A stretch of DNA of 64,000 bases, taken from contig OW028573.1 of NCBI GenBank assembly GCA_932294295.1, positions 4,444,001 through 4,508,000 of the forward strand. The letters run 5' to 3'. Under the pieces are notes generated by a model that was given only the letters and a program-made list of their open reading frames with translations, was not told the origin of the DNA and made no database searches. Below are positions 13,396 through 25,800 of this stretch, piece by piece. Each line of letters opens with the position of its first letter. Position 1 is the first letter of the stretch. A program made the translations under genes and the position numbers. Source of the DNA: Alitta virens. Taxonomy: Eukaryota > Annelida > Polychaeta > Phyllodocida > Nereididae.

Positions 13396-16300
13396 GGGAG
13401 ATGGGCTGTCAGAGGGCAAATCTGTCCTGGATTTACCATATGGGGATGAAGTACCAGAAGACATCAAGGCTTTCTTTGGCCATCCCCTCACGGCTGCTGA
13501 GACAGCCCTGCATGGGGATGCATTGGCCCTTCTGCACGAGTACCAGCATCTTCCATCTTTCGACAAGGCTGATCTCCGCCTCAACGACAAGTATGAAATA
13601 TTCAACGATATTCTCAGGTGAGTTTTATATTCCCACTGCACGTTTTGTTGCAGGCGCAGATAACATATCACATCTGCCCGCTGTTGGCCCAATGTCAGCA
13701 CTTTTAGCGCAATGATGGCTCAGCATCATCGGTGTTGGCCCAGTTAGCATATTATCCGGGAAGGTGGCTAATGAGTACATGGTGCAATATGGCAATTATA
13801 ATCTTTCACGTCACTTTTGCAATCTTTCACGTCGCAATTATTTTACCCTGGGAAATAATTGGGCTCGAGGTTAAATCATATGTTATATTTAGGCGTGAAT
13901 TTATGTTGATTCATGCCGCGGGACAACCAATCAAATTTGACAATATCATTCTCTTCAGTCTGTTTCTGATGATGAAGAACAAAAATGAAACTTGTCATTC
14001 TGGCAGTAATGTGCAAGTAGCACTTAATGATTTGGACTGGCTTTGAAACTCCAACTAATTCATGACCAGTTCAAAGCTTCCATGGTTATAAAATATAGCG
14101 AGCCCCTGTATTTGTTTATCATGAATAATGGTTTGCAACGTTTTGAATAGATCTATGTAGTGGTGTCAATATGTAACCTCAGCTGTCAACAATAAACAGA
14201 CATCATTGAACTCATAAGGGTCATTCCACAGAGAGAGGGTACACTTTTAACAGTTAAAGTGACCTGCTATGTCAGCCATAGACTTTATGCAATATCTAAA
14301 TGGGAAGGGGTAGTAATTTCACCCAATTTCTATTACATTTGAAGCTTTTTTCTATGATAAATAAATTCCTCATAAACTTGGTAACAGGAAGGACAGAACA
14401 AGAAATCACCCCATGCCATTACAAACCCTTTTCTTAAATACTGGAAATAAATTTTCCAATTATGTAATGTAAGCAGACATCCTGAAGCCTCCCATACCAA
14501 TGCTTTTATCTCTTGAAAAGTGCACAAACCAATCAATTTTTGTTTTTCATCTAGTGGCTTTAACAGGATTTCTTCATCAGTTGAAAATTCAACTTCCCCT
14601 GATTATATCTATGTGAATCTTATAAATGATTTTTAACGTACATTCTTTGAGTAGGGGGAAAGATATATATAAAATGAGGTGTGAAACATGCCATTTTTGC
14701 TGCCTTTTACAGCAAAAAGAGCCAAAATATCAGTTCTGACAGACTCCCGCAAACATTGATTTATATCTTAACATTGGTCTGCCCATTCTCTTACCGCATT
14801 CATATTATCGAAACATTTTGCATGTTATAATCACATTTGAAAGTTGAGGGATGGGGGGGGGGTGCATCTTTATGACAAACATTGGCAGCATGTCAAACAA
14901 ATAACTAAAAATACTTGAGGTAATTCAGTGCAAAGCATGTAACTCCTCCATTACTAATAAGGGTAAAAAATAAGATCCTCTTCATGGAAAAACGAGGAAA
15001 TAAAATAAAAATAAATGACCTTTCTGTCTGGTAGCTCCTTGATTTCACCGTGTCACTCAGATTGCTTTCTGTACGTCAGCTATATCTATAAAGGCCTACA
15101 ATAAAATTAGGACGCAATGTAAAACATTTTTGGGTAAACTACATGACATTGTGCTTTCTATCTTATCACATGATCATTTCAAGTAGATGACACCAGCATA
15201 ACTGAAGGAATCCCAAACACCTTACTTAGCGGATCTGATTTTAGGGTTCCCCATCTACTGTCAACACTGGCCTAAACTTTACCGAGGTTTTTGATCAGAT
15301 AGGTTACCCTGAAACCTCAGTCTTTGTGCCATATGCCCTCATTGTTCGAGACTAAATTGGACATCCAGAGTCAACCAGATAATTTTCACGGGGGGGGGGG
15401 GGGGGCGGTTGACAAATTAATATGTATTGCGGGTACCGCTGAATTTTTTTTATATTTTTAAGTTAAAATGTTCTAGGCCAAGGTTAAACCCCTAAACCCC
15501 CCTAAATCCGATACTGTGGAAATTAATTTTAATACTAAGATAAGCAGAATCCTTCTTTACGTGTATTTTAACATTTTGTGCTGCTACAAAATGTACGTAA
15601 CTGAAATAGGTTTAAATGCAATGGTCCCTTATTTCCATTCAGTTTCGTAAGTATTTTCCACGCTAATTTCCAGTTCAGTTTGGATGTTCCATCTAGATGG
15701 ATGTCGTATGCATGGCGAGAAAAAGCTATTGTTTCTTGCAATGGAGATCCACCGAAAAAGGTTACTTATGTAATGTTGCTTGTCAAGTGTGTTTCGTGTG
15801 TGGGTTCACTTGTAATTTTATCTGACCAGGTCATCACCCCCGTGTGATGTCACGCAGACACCTAAAAACGTCAAGGAAATAACAAGACTGCATTTTGCGG
15901 GGGTGGCCTACTTATTCCTAAGTGCATATAGTGCAGGCATAGTTCCCTTTTGACCATACCCTTATAACCACACAAGTGCACAAAAATATCGCATCGAGTG
16001 GCATGTTAGTTACAAAAACTCACTCTTTAGACATTTTGAATAACTTTTAGACATTCTGTTTTAACAATGACATATCCCATAAGGTTCTTCTGGCTGTCTA
16101 GTTGGTCTGCTTTGAATGTGACACAAGACAGACGTAATGATGAGATGATAAGTCTAAGAGTCCACCCCAAGTTGCACATTTACCCCCCTGGGGAAGGTCT
16201 TTCACTTTCCTCAGTGTAGACATTATATCTGTGTGAATATTATAAATGATTTATAATTTAAATTCATTAATTAGGGTTAATTGATATGTAAAATAAGGAG

Positions 16301-19300
16301 TGGGGCATGTTATGTTGGATGCAGCAAGAAGAGCCAAAAAAATCAGTTGCGACAGACTCCTGCAAACATTTCTTGAATTTATATAATACCACATTCATAT
16401 TATTAAAACCATTTTGCATGTTATGGTCACATTTGAAAGTTGAGGGACAGGGGGTGCGCTATTTCTGTGGAATGACCCATTTATATACCAAGTATGCAGC
16501 ATCAGGAAAATGACAGAAATTTCCGCAATAAATAAACCCCCAATCCTCTAACTTAAAAAAGAACTCCCCGGTAACAGTTTACTTAAAGTTTCATAATAAT
16601 ATCGTTCCATGATAATAATTATTTATCTTCGTTTTATCATCATGGTAATTTACCCTTATCACAGAGTAGCAACAGTAAGTGAAATTTCAGAGGAAGATTT
16701 TTTATAAGTTAGGAGGATTGGGTTTGACTTATTGCTAACATTTCTGTTTATTTCTAGTCATTACTTTCAACGAGAACAATGAAATGGCAATGAAATGATT
16801 TTATTTGACCCAGAAATAATTACATGCGATGATGTTGGATTGGATTACATTTAAAAAATAAAATAATAAACATAGAGGGTCAAGTTATCCAAACAAGCAT
16901 TTCCCTCATTTGCGTCCGAGTTCGCAGAATGAGGGTCAAGCAAGGGACACCCATTTTATGTATGACAGAAAAAAAAACTAGAAATTAATTTTTGTCAAAA
17001 ACATGCCACTTCCCATGACATTGAATGGGGCTGGTTAACTTATTAGATAAATCACACAGCTGACTATCTTGGTAGTTTCAGGCGCCGTCAAATGGCTCAG
17101 ATTAAAAAAAGATGTCTTACATATGTAGCAGTCTTGTGTAGCAAGTCATTGACACACGAGGAGAGCAAACCAGTTGAAATGAGAGTGGATAGGCAGTTGA
17201 AAGCTTCAGAAATAAAAGTTCATCAGTTTTGGGAAGTTCGAGCTTTTTTGGATTATATGTTTGATACAAAAGATAAACATGTGGTTACATCATTACTCTG
17301 GTCCTCTCATGTCACCTAGCAGCCCATCGACCTAATGATGGACATTCTTTGCCAGTTTACCTAGTTAAACAAAAATGATTGGTTAAACTGTATGTAGCTG
17401 ATAGGCTGAGTATAGACCTATTATATCTTCTCTTAAAAATACAAGACAAATTGATTCATCTACTGTAGATGAGTAAACGAGTAAAACAAGTACATAATTA
17501 GGTCGCTGGGCTGTGAGGTGACAACACAGTGTTGAGCTATTGAAGTTATCATTATGAGTGATTTCAACGACCACTTCTGCATGGTTTGCTTCTATATCAT
17601 TCAGAATGAAAAGTAAAGTTATTTTCGACATCATCGTTCCATAAAGTCAAAAACAAGACATATTACAAACGAGTGATCATCTAGACACAGTCATACAGTG
17701 TTCAGGTAAAACTCTATTTAATGAGTTAAGGCTTGAGTTGTTTCCTATAAACAATATAAGCTAACTCTGTTATTAATCTTTGCCCTTGAAAGTATCTTTC
17801 AAACAATAAACCTAAATTTATTAAGCTGCAGTTAAATTGCAATAAACGCTACAACTATTTGGTGGGTTATTTAGTAAGTGGGTTACATTTGTAGCGGGTG
17901 TTTAAATCACTTGGCTGTCCTTGGAAAGTACAAAAGGGTGAGAAAGAAACAGCTGAGGGTGGTAACATTTTTCCCCAGAAAACATTTAGTTTACGATGAT
18001 GTTGTATTCACATCTCAAGTTGCAATGTTATAATTTAACATGAAAAAGATGTACAGTAAATGCTCAACGACCTGTTGCAAATAAATCCTCTTTATTTCTC
18101 CAAGCAACGTCAAAAACCTCACTCACCCAAAACGGAATTAGTTATGACTAGTTTGGCCTATTTAGCTGCACTTCTTGGTATTATATTACATGCACTTCAA
18201 GAAGAATGTAATGTACAATGTCATTTCACTTATTACATTTCTCTACTCCAACATGTCCGCACCAGAGTTAATTTTTATCTTTTGGTTTGTAAATCACTCT
18301 GTAACGAGGTCTCCATGCCATGATTATCTTTTGCACAAACAAAATGTTGAAAAACCTACCAAAGAAGTTGGAGGAGTGTATGGAAAAAATCACATGCAGC
18401 TGTGTATGAATATCATTTTATGCCATCGTAACATTTTATTGTTTCATTTATCATGTCAACTCCAGAAAAAAACATGCTGGTGCTTTTGTGAGATTCAATT
18501 TATTACCCTGTCACCAAGAAGGATGTGGGTCACTTAAAGAAGCCCAGACTACTTTAGATTCATGACTCTAATATACATGCTACATAAACAAATATTTTAT
18601 TAAAGAGGGCAAATAGGTTATCCAGAAAGCAGCCACTTTGGATATATTGTATGTTGTTCTTGTGGGGTTTTTTTGTGGATAGCATATATAGTGTATACAC
18701 ATAGCAATATAACATCCCAACAATACAAATCAGAGTGTATTATTGAATATCAAATGATATTATATGTTGTCAAACCTGTGTTAAACGGTAGCCAATGGAA
18801 TTGATAAATTAATCGACTGTTTGAGAAGCAACATTTTGTACAGAAAAAGTGTTACTGTACATTTGGTCGTTATCGACAGGTGGCAGTTTGACTGTACTCA
18901 TAACTCCATGAATATGGAATTATATTATTATACAGTAGCAATAGGATTGACCGCACCACATTCTTAGAAATGATTGTCTGTTCCAGAAAAGTTGTCGTTT
19001 CACTTAAAATCAACCAGGATATTATTTGTCCTCAGACATTGAATGCATGTGTAAGCTAACCAACCTTATTGTTTGATACATACAATCATCGTCTGAGGAA
19101 AAACAATAATTTGGCCGATTTTAAACCAAATTTTGGATGGACACCAGTAAAACAATCATTTCTAGGAGTGCATGTTGACATTGATGTAATTGTTACCTAA
19201 TTTGGAAAAAAAAGAAGAAAAAAGAAGCCTTTAAATGCAACAAGAGAAAGCATTCCACAAAAGTCAGTTTTGCCTTCAGGCCAGTTGCATAGGTCTGACT

Positions 19301-19819
19301 TAACACGATTATTTGGCTTACTGTAAATTATGCCTGCAGTCCCACAACAATGCTTGAAGGATGGCACCACATTTAGAAAAAAATAAGACCTTCATTAGTG
19401 CACTTTTAGCGAGGCATCATTTCATTATAAGTTGACCCTATTTTGTTTTTTCTTTCATACTGTAGCATGATACATATTTTGCCCTTCTTGAGTGCTATCT
19501 CAATTCCAGTAGCATTTTGGCCTGGTGGTTCCCAGTTCTTGTTACAGAGTTGGAAGTGTCCAAGGCGTCCTTAGGTCAAGGACTATACTCAGTCCATAGA
19601 TGCCTATCGTGTATTCTCAGCAATGACAAGAGCTTTTGATAACTTTAGCAAATGTTTGTTGTGTTTAGGGGTGAAGTGAGACGCGAGACTCCCTCTGTAA
19701 ACTCCGAGTACATGACGTTGATGTCCTCAGATGTCTTCTTGTCCAGAGATGGTGACGGGGAATGTTCATCAACCCCAGGCCTCTCAGTCAAGATCCTCGA
19801 CGATGAAAGTGCTTCACAG
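13396..19819 (+). CDS. GRHL: GRHL N-terminal exons (activation-region homology)
   Basis: Part of the GRHL gene. The exon at 13396-13617 encodes a segment with [17 protein letters not shown] and [15 protein letters not shown], resembling the conserved N-terminal block of vertebrate GRHL proteins (the 'NPLTAATKAM... ALGLLYDYY' region as I recall it). It starts with one base that completes a codon from an upstream exon and ends after two bases of a codon. The exon at 19669-19819 completes that codon (Arg) and continues with a Ser/Asp-rich segment ending ...DDESASQ at phase 0. The intervening 6-kb intron (13618-19668) contains only repeats. I am sure of the frame and moderately sure that this block corresponds to the GRHL transactivation region. 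Confidence 0.85.
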
Positions 19820-22800
19820 GTAAATATAAGATAAAGACATAAATAAAAAAAATAAAAAAAATACAATTAAGACTGAAATAGATTGTAAAAAATATATACT
19901 TATGAATATCACAGGTTTAAGAAAAGGTATTCAAATGTGTGGTTTCTATTAGGTACTTATTCAAATATTATCATATCAAATTATAGTTTAGTGGTTTATA
20001 CTTATTTTAAATACATATGTATTTGTCCCAGTATCGCTTCCTTTTCAACTTTGACCAGAATTAAGTGATTTGTGATAAATTGGTTATTGTTGTTTTTGTA
20101 TTGAGGGGGTGACTCTTGAGAAGCAATGGCTTGTCTGTCTTACAGTGTCCCTCCTCACTTGTAACACATTTTGTACGAGTGGAATAAACGATCTGAATCT
20201 GAATCTATTAATGAACAAGAAGAACAAGCAGATCTCTCCAATGACTCAGTATACAAATTAAAGTACACAAAGTTAGGAATGCCATCGTTTGACGGTTATA
20301 TGAAGCTAGGCCAATTTACATTACCTAATGTAATGATGATATGATAAGGTTTGGAGTATGGTCTTTTACTGGTTCCAGCAGAGAGCACTGGTCATTTATG
20401 GGTGGAAGAAAATTTAACAATTCCTAAAAAAATGTCAATATTCACACATTTTCACACTTCTAAGTCTCTCACAGAGCAAAACTATTCCCATGCCCTTGCT
20501 AGTCACAATCTGATTACAGAATGCCAGAGGCCATTTATTTTACAGAAGTTTTTACAGTGAGCAACGCTCTTTTATGTAGAAGTGCATATCTAAGTATACA
20601 TGTTCTTATCGACTGATTTGACAGTGCTAAATATTGATTTAACAAATAGGTTAAAAGTTACTTTTCAAGATTGGTGCAATCAAGCTCACAATCAACATTC
20701 TGTAACCATTAAATGTGTTTGCTAAACATGGTTTTGTAACCCATGGGTTTCCTTTACAACAGAAAGTTAAATCCACCAAATTTGTGCAATGGTTTGTTGT
20801 CAAGTGGTAGGCCAGTAATTTGCCTTGATTGAAACAGGTGAACGGAAATATTTGGTGCCTAGATCTATAGATAATAGTTGAGTGTGTAGGTGAATGGACA
20901 GCATTTCATTCCTGCATGCATATTGACTACAAATTCCACCACATCAAAGTTTAAGGTGGGCGTCGAGGGGACACCAAGCCCTCATTGTGCCAAGTGTCAC
21001 CTGCAAAGCAGGCCAATGCCAGATATGGATGACCTCATGTGGCCGAATTGTTCCAATGCCTTTTTGACGTGCCAAGCTCCGTTCACAAAATTTATGATTA
21101 TTACCTTCACTTTTAATGAATTCAAACCATTAGACTGGAACAGTGAACTAATGTTCACGTCTGCTGCAAGCAAAATACGTTGTAATAAGGAGTGCAAAAA
21201 TCCAAAACCATTGAATGCAGCAATGCAGGAACTACCACAAGTCGTGATTATCCCATCCTAAATATAGTTCCGTCGTGACTTGTCCCTAGTTTTAAAGGGC
21301 TTCAAAATATTTAAAAAGTTTAGGATGTATTGCTCCTAAGCACCATGTTCCCTTGTGGAAATCACCTTATACCAAAAGAAATGTTCGGTGGTGAAAATAA
21401 CAACCTGTGAAAGATAGAATCATTTGATGGAATGCACAAAGAAACCTAACATCTTGCTGTAAAGAATAAGGCGCTTTATCTCAATTAGAATAAAAAAAAT
21501 GATTAAATTGCCACGTCCCAGTGTCTCTTGCAGGAGGTCTAACTTCTCCAAATTATGACAGATTACAACTCGTATGTTATTTAGTTGCATTAAGCGAAAT
21601 TATGGTTTCTACAGGTATGCTGGTGATTAATGTGTCTTGTGTTTTCAGAAAGAGCAGAGCAGTCAAGATGATCTTTTAAATGGCTCGCAAAAGACAGTGG
21701 ACGGAGACTTCGAAACCTTTGACCGAGATGACCCTCTTAATTTGTCTCTTCCTATTAAGCAAGAGGAACTGGCCAGAGACACTGCAGAGGAGTTGTTGGA
21801 GGCAATAAGAAGTGTAAGTCCCACTGCAACCGCCTCCGAGCTAGAGGCATCTTTGACAGTCTCTCACGCTGGTCTGACAATGACCAACAACTGCAGTCCG
21901 GTGCTTACCAATGGTAATGGAGTCACCATCGGGCCACCGAACCAACCCGAGGCCAACCCAATAAATCCACAGGACACAGTACCCAAACAGCAACAGCAGC
22001 TGAACCATCATTTCCGATTGCCCCCAAGACTGATCCACATGCCCCCACCACCCCCTGGCCACGTGTATGTACCTACCCAAAGGCTGCTCGGTCCGCCTCC
22101 GCCCGGATATGTGGCCATCCCTGCTGGCTTCAACCCTCGCCATATCTTCCCTCATGAGGTACTCATTCCTCATGGCATTCGGCCTCCTTTAGACAGTCAG
22201 TTGCAACCAATGGTGTCTGTGGCAGTGGCCCCAGCCCAGGCAGTGCACTATACACCATGTCAATCACAGACCCCATCCCCAAAGACTGTATCAGTTACAC
22301 CACCCCCTCTGCTACGAGCCCTTAGTGCTCCTCCACAAGCTATCCACGTTCAGCAAAATGTGATAAACACTATGACAGCCAACTCTTCTTCCCCTGCTGT
22401 ACAAACGAATACTCCCCCTCCTCCCAAATATGAAGATGTTCGGCCTCAAAGTCAGTCTGAGGTTTCTCCTAATGAAGCCAATGAGTGCCACATCAAGACA
22501 GAGGAAGAAGTTGGCTCAGACCAACGACCATCTGATTCAACAAAAAGAATCATCCAGGCACTTAATGACAAACTGAGAAAGAAACAACTTCAGAAACAAC
22601 CTTCAGAGAGTGACGATTGTGTGTCACTCCAAGAGATCACGAACATTATTAACGAGTCAATGTGCAATGAGGACGGTATGGAGGACCAGGATGGTAGCAC
22701 TGGGTCCACTGTTTCTGAGATTACCAAGTGCCTGAACAGTGCTCCTAAAGTAGAGAGAAGCTCTGTCAGTTGGGAGGTTTCAAATGGTGTTCAGTGGTCA

Positions 22801-25800
22801 CCTGGGAGACAGCCAAATGTAACCAGTGATGGGGGCAGTATGGTTGGTATGGGCAGCAGCCGCTTGTCTCCTGTCTCCTCATCCTCATCAACTGCCCCTC
22901 CCACCCCCAGTCCCGGTGATGCTGTCTGCCATGCTCTGGTCATCAGTCCACAGACTCAGCTTCTGCAACCTGGTTCAACTGCTGGTCATCCCACTTACAG
23001 TGACCTCAAGTCACCGGACAGCGGATTCAATGAGTGCTGTACTGACAACTGTGTCTCTCCCGCTGACTCCAACAACAACATTAACATGGTATAGTGCCTT
23101 TCATTTATGTCAATATATATTTGTTTATAGAATGTAAGGCATTTAGGTAAATAACACGTGCAGGAAATCTTTGATGGAATCACTGATACTAAGGAGATCA
23201 CTAGGTTACTTCATGATGAATCTATATTTCTTCACAGACACCTTTAGTATAACAACACACTTTGTGTGAAGGCAGATGTAAAAAAAAAACTGAGATTTTC
23301 GACATGGGTAGTAACTCAATATGTATAAGAATTTTCTGGAGAAGTCCACTACTTTTCTATGCCGACACATAATACTAGAAAAAAATACCTGCCCTTGTCC
23401 AATTTAATGAGAAAAAGTGGTTATTGGGAAGGATTTTGTTGGTCCTGGAGTATTAATGGTTGAAAAAAAGTCGAGCAAAAGGAGATGAATTGACTAGAGC
23501 TGTAGATCATATGATATGTCCTTCATGGTTGCTTGGGCTGGAACCATCAGTCTGCTTTATGATTTATGTCCCTTCCTCATTAATATTCTGAACATGAAAG
23601 ATTCCTAAACTGAAACATTTAGCTTTTTTAATTGGACAAAAAGGTTATTTTTGCGAACGTTTTGCTGCAGACCCCTACTGCCTTTGCGGATACCACTTCT
23701 GGCCTGGATAACAACCAGGGCCTGAACGGAATGGAATCTGGAAGCCAGAAGATTGGAAAGCGTAGGCGATCGTCAACCAGCAGTTCCATCAAGAGCGTTT
23801 GTGGCTCCAAAGCCAGCTCATCCATCACCGCTGTCCCAAAACTGTACGTACTCCTATCGCCCAGTTTGCGAGTTGTATCATCTTTCCTTCCATAAAAGGA
23901 CAAAACTAACACAATGATGAATGGAATTACCCGACTTTGGCATTAGTTTATTTTGCATGTATATTCTTTTTCCACTGTAAGCAATTAATATCTGTCTTTT
24001 TTGAAGTCATGCTTTTTATCTGCCTTCAAGAGGTATTCGTTGCCATTTGGACAAACTATTTTTTGTTGCAATGTTTGTCAGTGCGAATATTTGATACATA
24101 AAACGTGAAATTTTGTAACTCCTTGTGTATACTTTAGTGCGTAAATCGTATATTGAGTGTCTCATACAATATGTATTTGTATGGTTTGAATAGGGAGAGA
24201 AACGTGACTGGGTTTAATTATTACATGGAGACTGGGATCTCGACCAGCCAAAGGATAGATGAGGACAGGATCACTTATCTCAACAAAGGTAAAAGCAAGA
24301 AAATGTAGTACAACTTCAAGAGGCTTATTCAAAACATCCCAAAACAACGAATGTTGTATTATTTATTATTATATTGGACTGGTCTATCGACTTTCATTAT
24401 AACAAAACTGACATAAAGCGTCTGAACTAGATACAGGATAACAATGAATGAATATTCGGTTTTACAATTAAATCTTTTTCAATACTTCAGGTCAGTTCTA
24501 TGGTCTTTCGTTGGAGTACCAACCGTCTGAGAGAATCCTAAAGTCATCTACTGTGAAGGTATGGTGTTCTTATAAGCTGTATAATCCAATATACAATTTT
24601 ATTAAATATGTGCATCACTGATAAATGGTATTAATGGTATGGCAATTTGTTGCAGTCTGTGATCATGGTAGTGTTCAGAGAGGAGAAGAACAGAGATGAT
24701 GAATTAAAGTCTTGGGGATTTTGGCACAGTAGGCAGCACAGCACCAAACACAGGATACTAGATATTGGTAAGTTGTGTTTTCACATCTTGAATGTACAGC
24801 CAAGTTCCCCGATGTTCCTGTAATTCCCTTCTCTATAAAAGAAAAACACAAGTCTCAGATTGGGATGACTTTTCTATTAAATTCCTTTCAGCTGTCTTGA
24901 CCTTGACCTGACTTCTCAACCAACAACATCATGTTCAAATGTCATTAATGTAGTCTACATCACATTCTCATGTTATTCATCTCTTATTAAACTTTTCTTG
25001 TTAGTGGGTGTTGTATTCCTTATCATATGATATCTTCGCCATGAAACTGACTTATTCAAGGTAACATGAGGCTTATTTTTGTTACAAAGATTCCATGATA
25101 AGACTTCCCAAGTTTTCAAGAGCAGAGAAAAAGTAGGCAGAGATGTCTTGATACAAATCTACCTAATTTCAGTAGAAATTCCATAAGAGGACCATTATAT
25201 TAAGTCGATGAGTTTGAAGTGTTGTACTGCTTTAGAGTCTTTACATAACAAAAATGTACCTGTTGACTAACTTTACCATTAAACCCTTGGCAGCCAGGTT
25301 GGAGCCTTTCTGTATTCAGAGTATTCAGCCTTCAAAATTGGGCTAGCAATTGAGTTTTTAATGGTCACACCAGCACCATATCAACGTGGTTGCTTGTTGA
25401 AAAGTACCCATCTCATCTTAGAGATGAAAGCAGTGGTTGAAAAATGCAAAAAGATCTGCCCAACTCTTCCATGTCAATGCAGGACTTTCAACGTGTTACC
25501 TGACAATAAACGATGCCTTAGACCATGGCATCCACGAAAAAGTGAATTTAGTATTAGCAAAGGAGTAAGATATTAACGACATATATTGAAAGTTGTAGAA
25601 TAAAGATGTATGTGCAAGGAATTAAAGAAAAAGCTGTGAAAGGGAGATTGGGCCGGGCATAATCTAGATAACATTCCAAGTAGGATTAGTGATGGCCCAG
25701 TATTGGTAGAAGTCGGCCAATGTTGGTTCATTGTCAACCGGATTGTCCTTAGTAGAGTGGTTAGGTGGGTGGAATAGGGCTTTACGTCCTGTATTTCTGC

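Larger units (their letters stand above)
13618..19668 (+). other. GRHL intron, about 6 kb
   Basis: No coding sequence recognised. It contains a DNA-transposon remnant beginning at 14218, a related fragment ending at 16478, a poly-G run near 15391-15406 and a 206-bp palindromic element at 18962-19167. The remainder is AT-rich and featureless to the eye. Confidence 0.7.

Noticed and set aside
13401..13715. Alternative frame over the GRHL exon at 13396
   Set aside because: Overlaps the true exon in another frame and runs through the donor site into the intron.
15391..15406. Poly-G run (also 35708-35727, 28588-28598, 49558-49575) as functional quadruplex sites
   Set aside because: Simple homopolymers common in this genome and prone to sequencing error; nothing ties them to a function.
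20890..21261. 123-codon open frame in a GRHL intron
   Set aside because: No recognised domain, no splice context, composition like random sequence.
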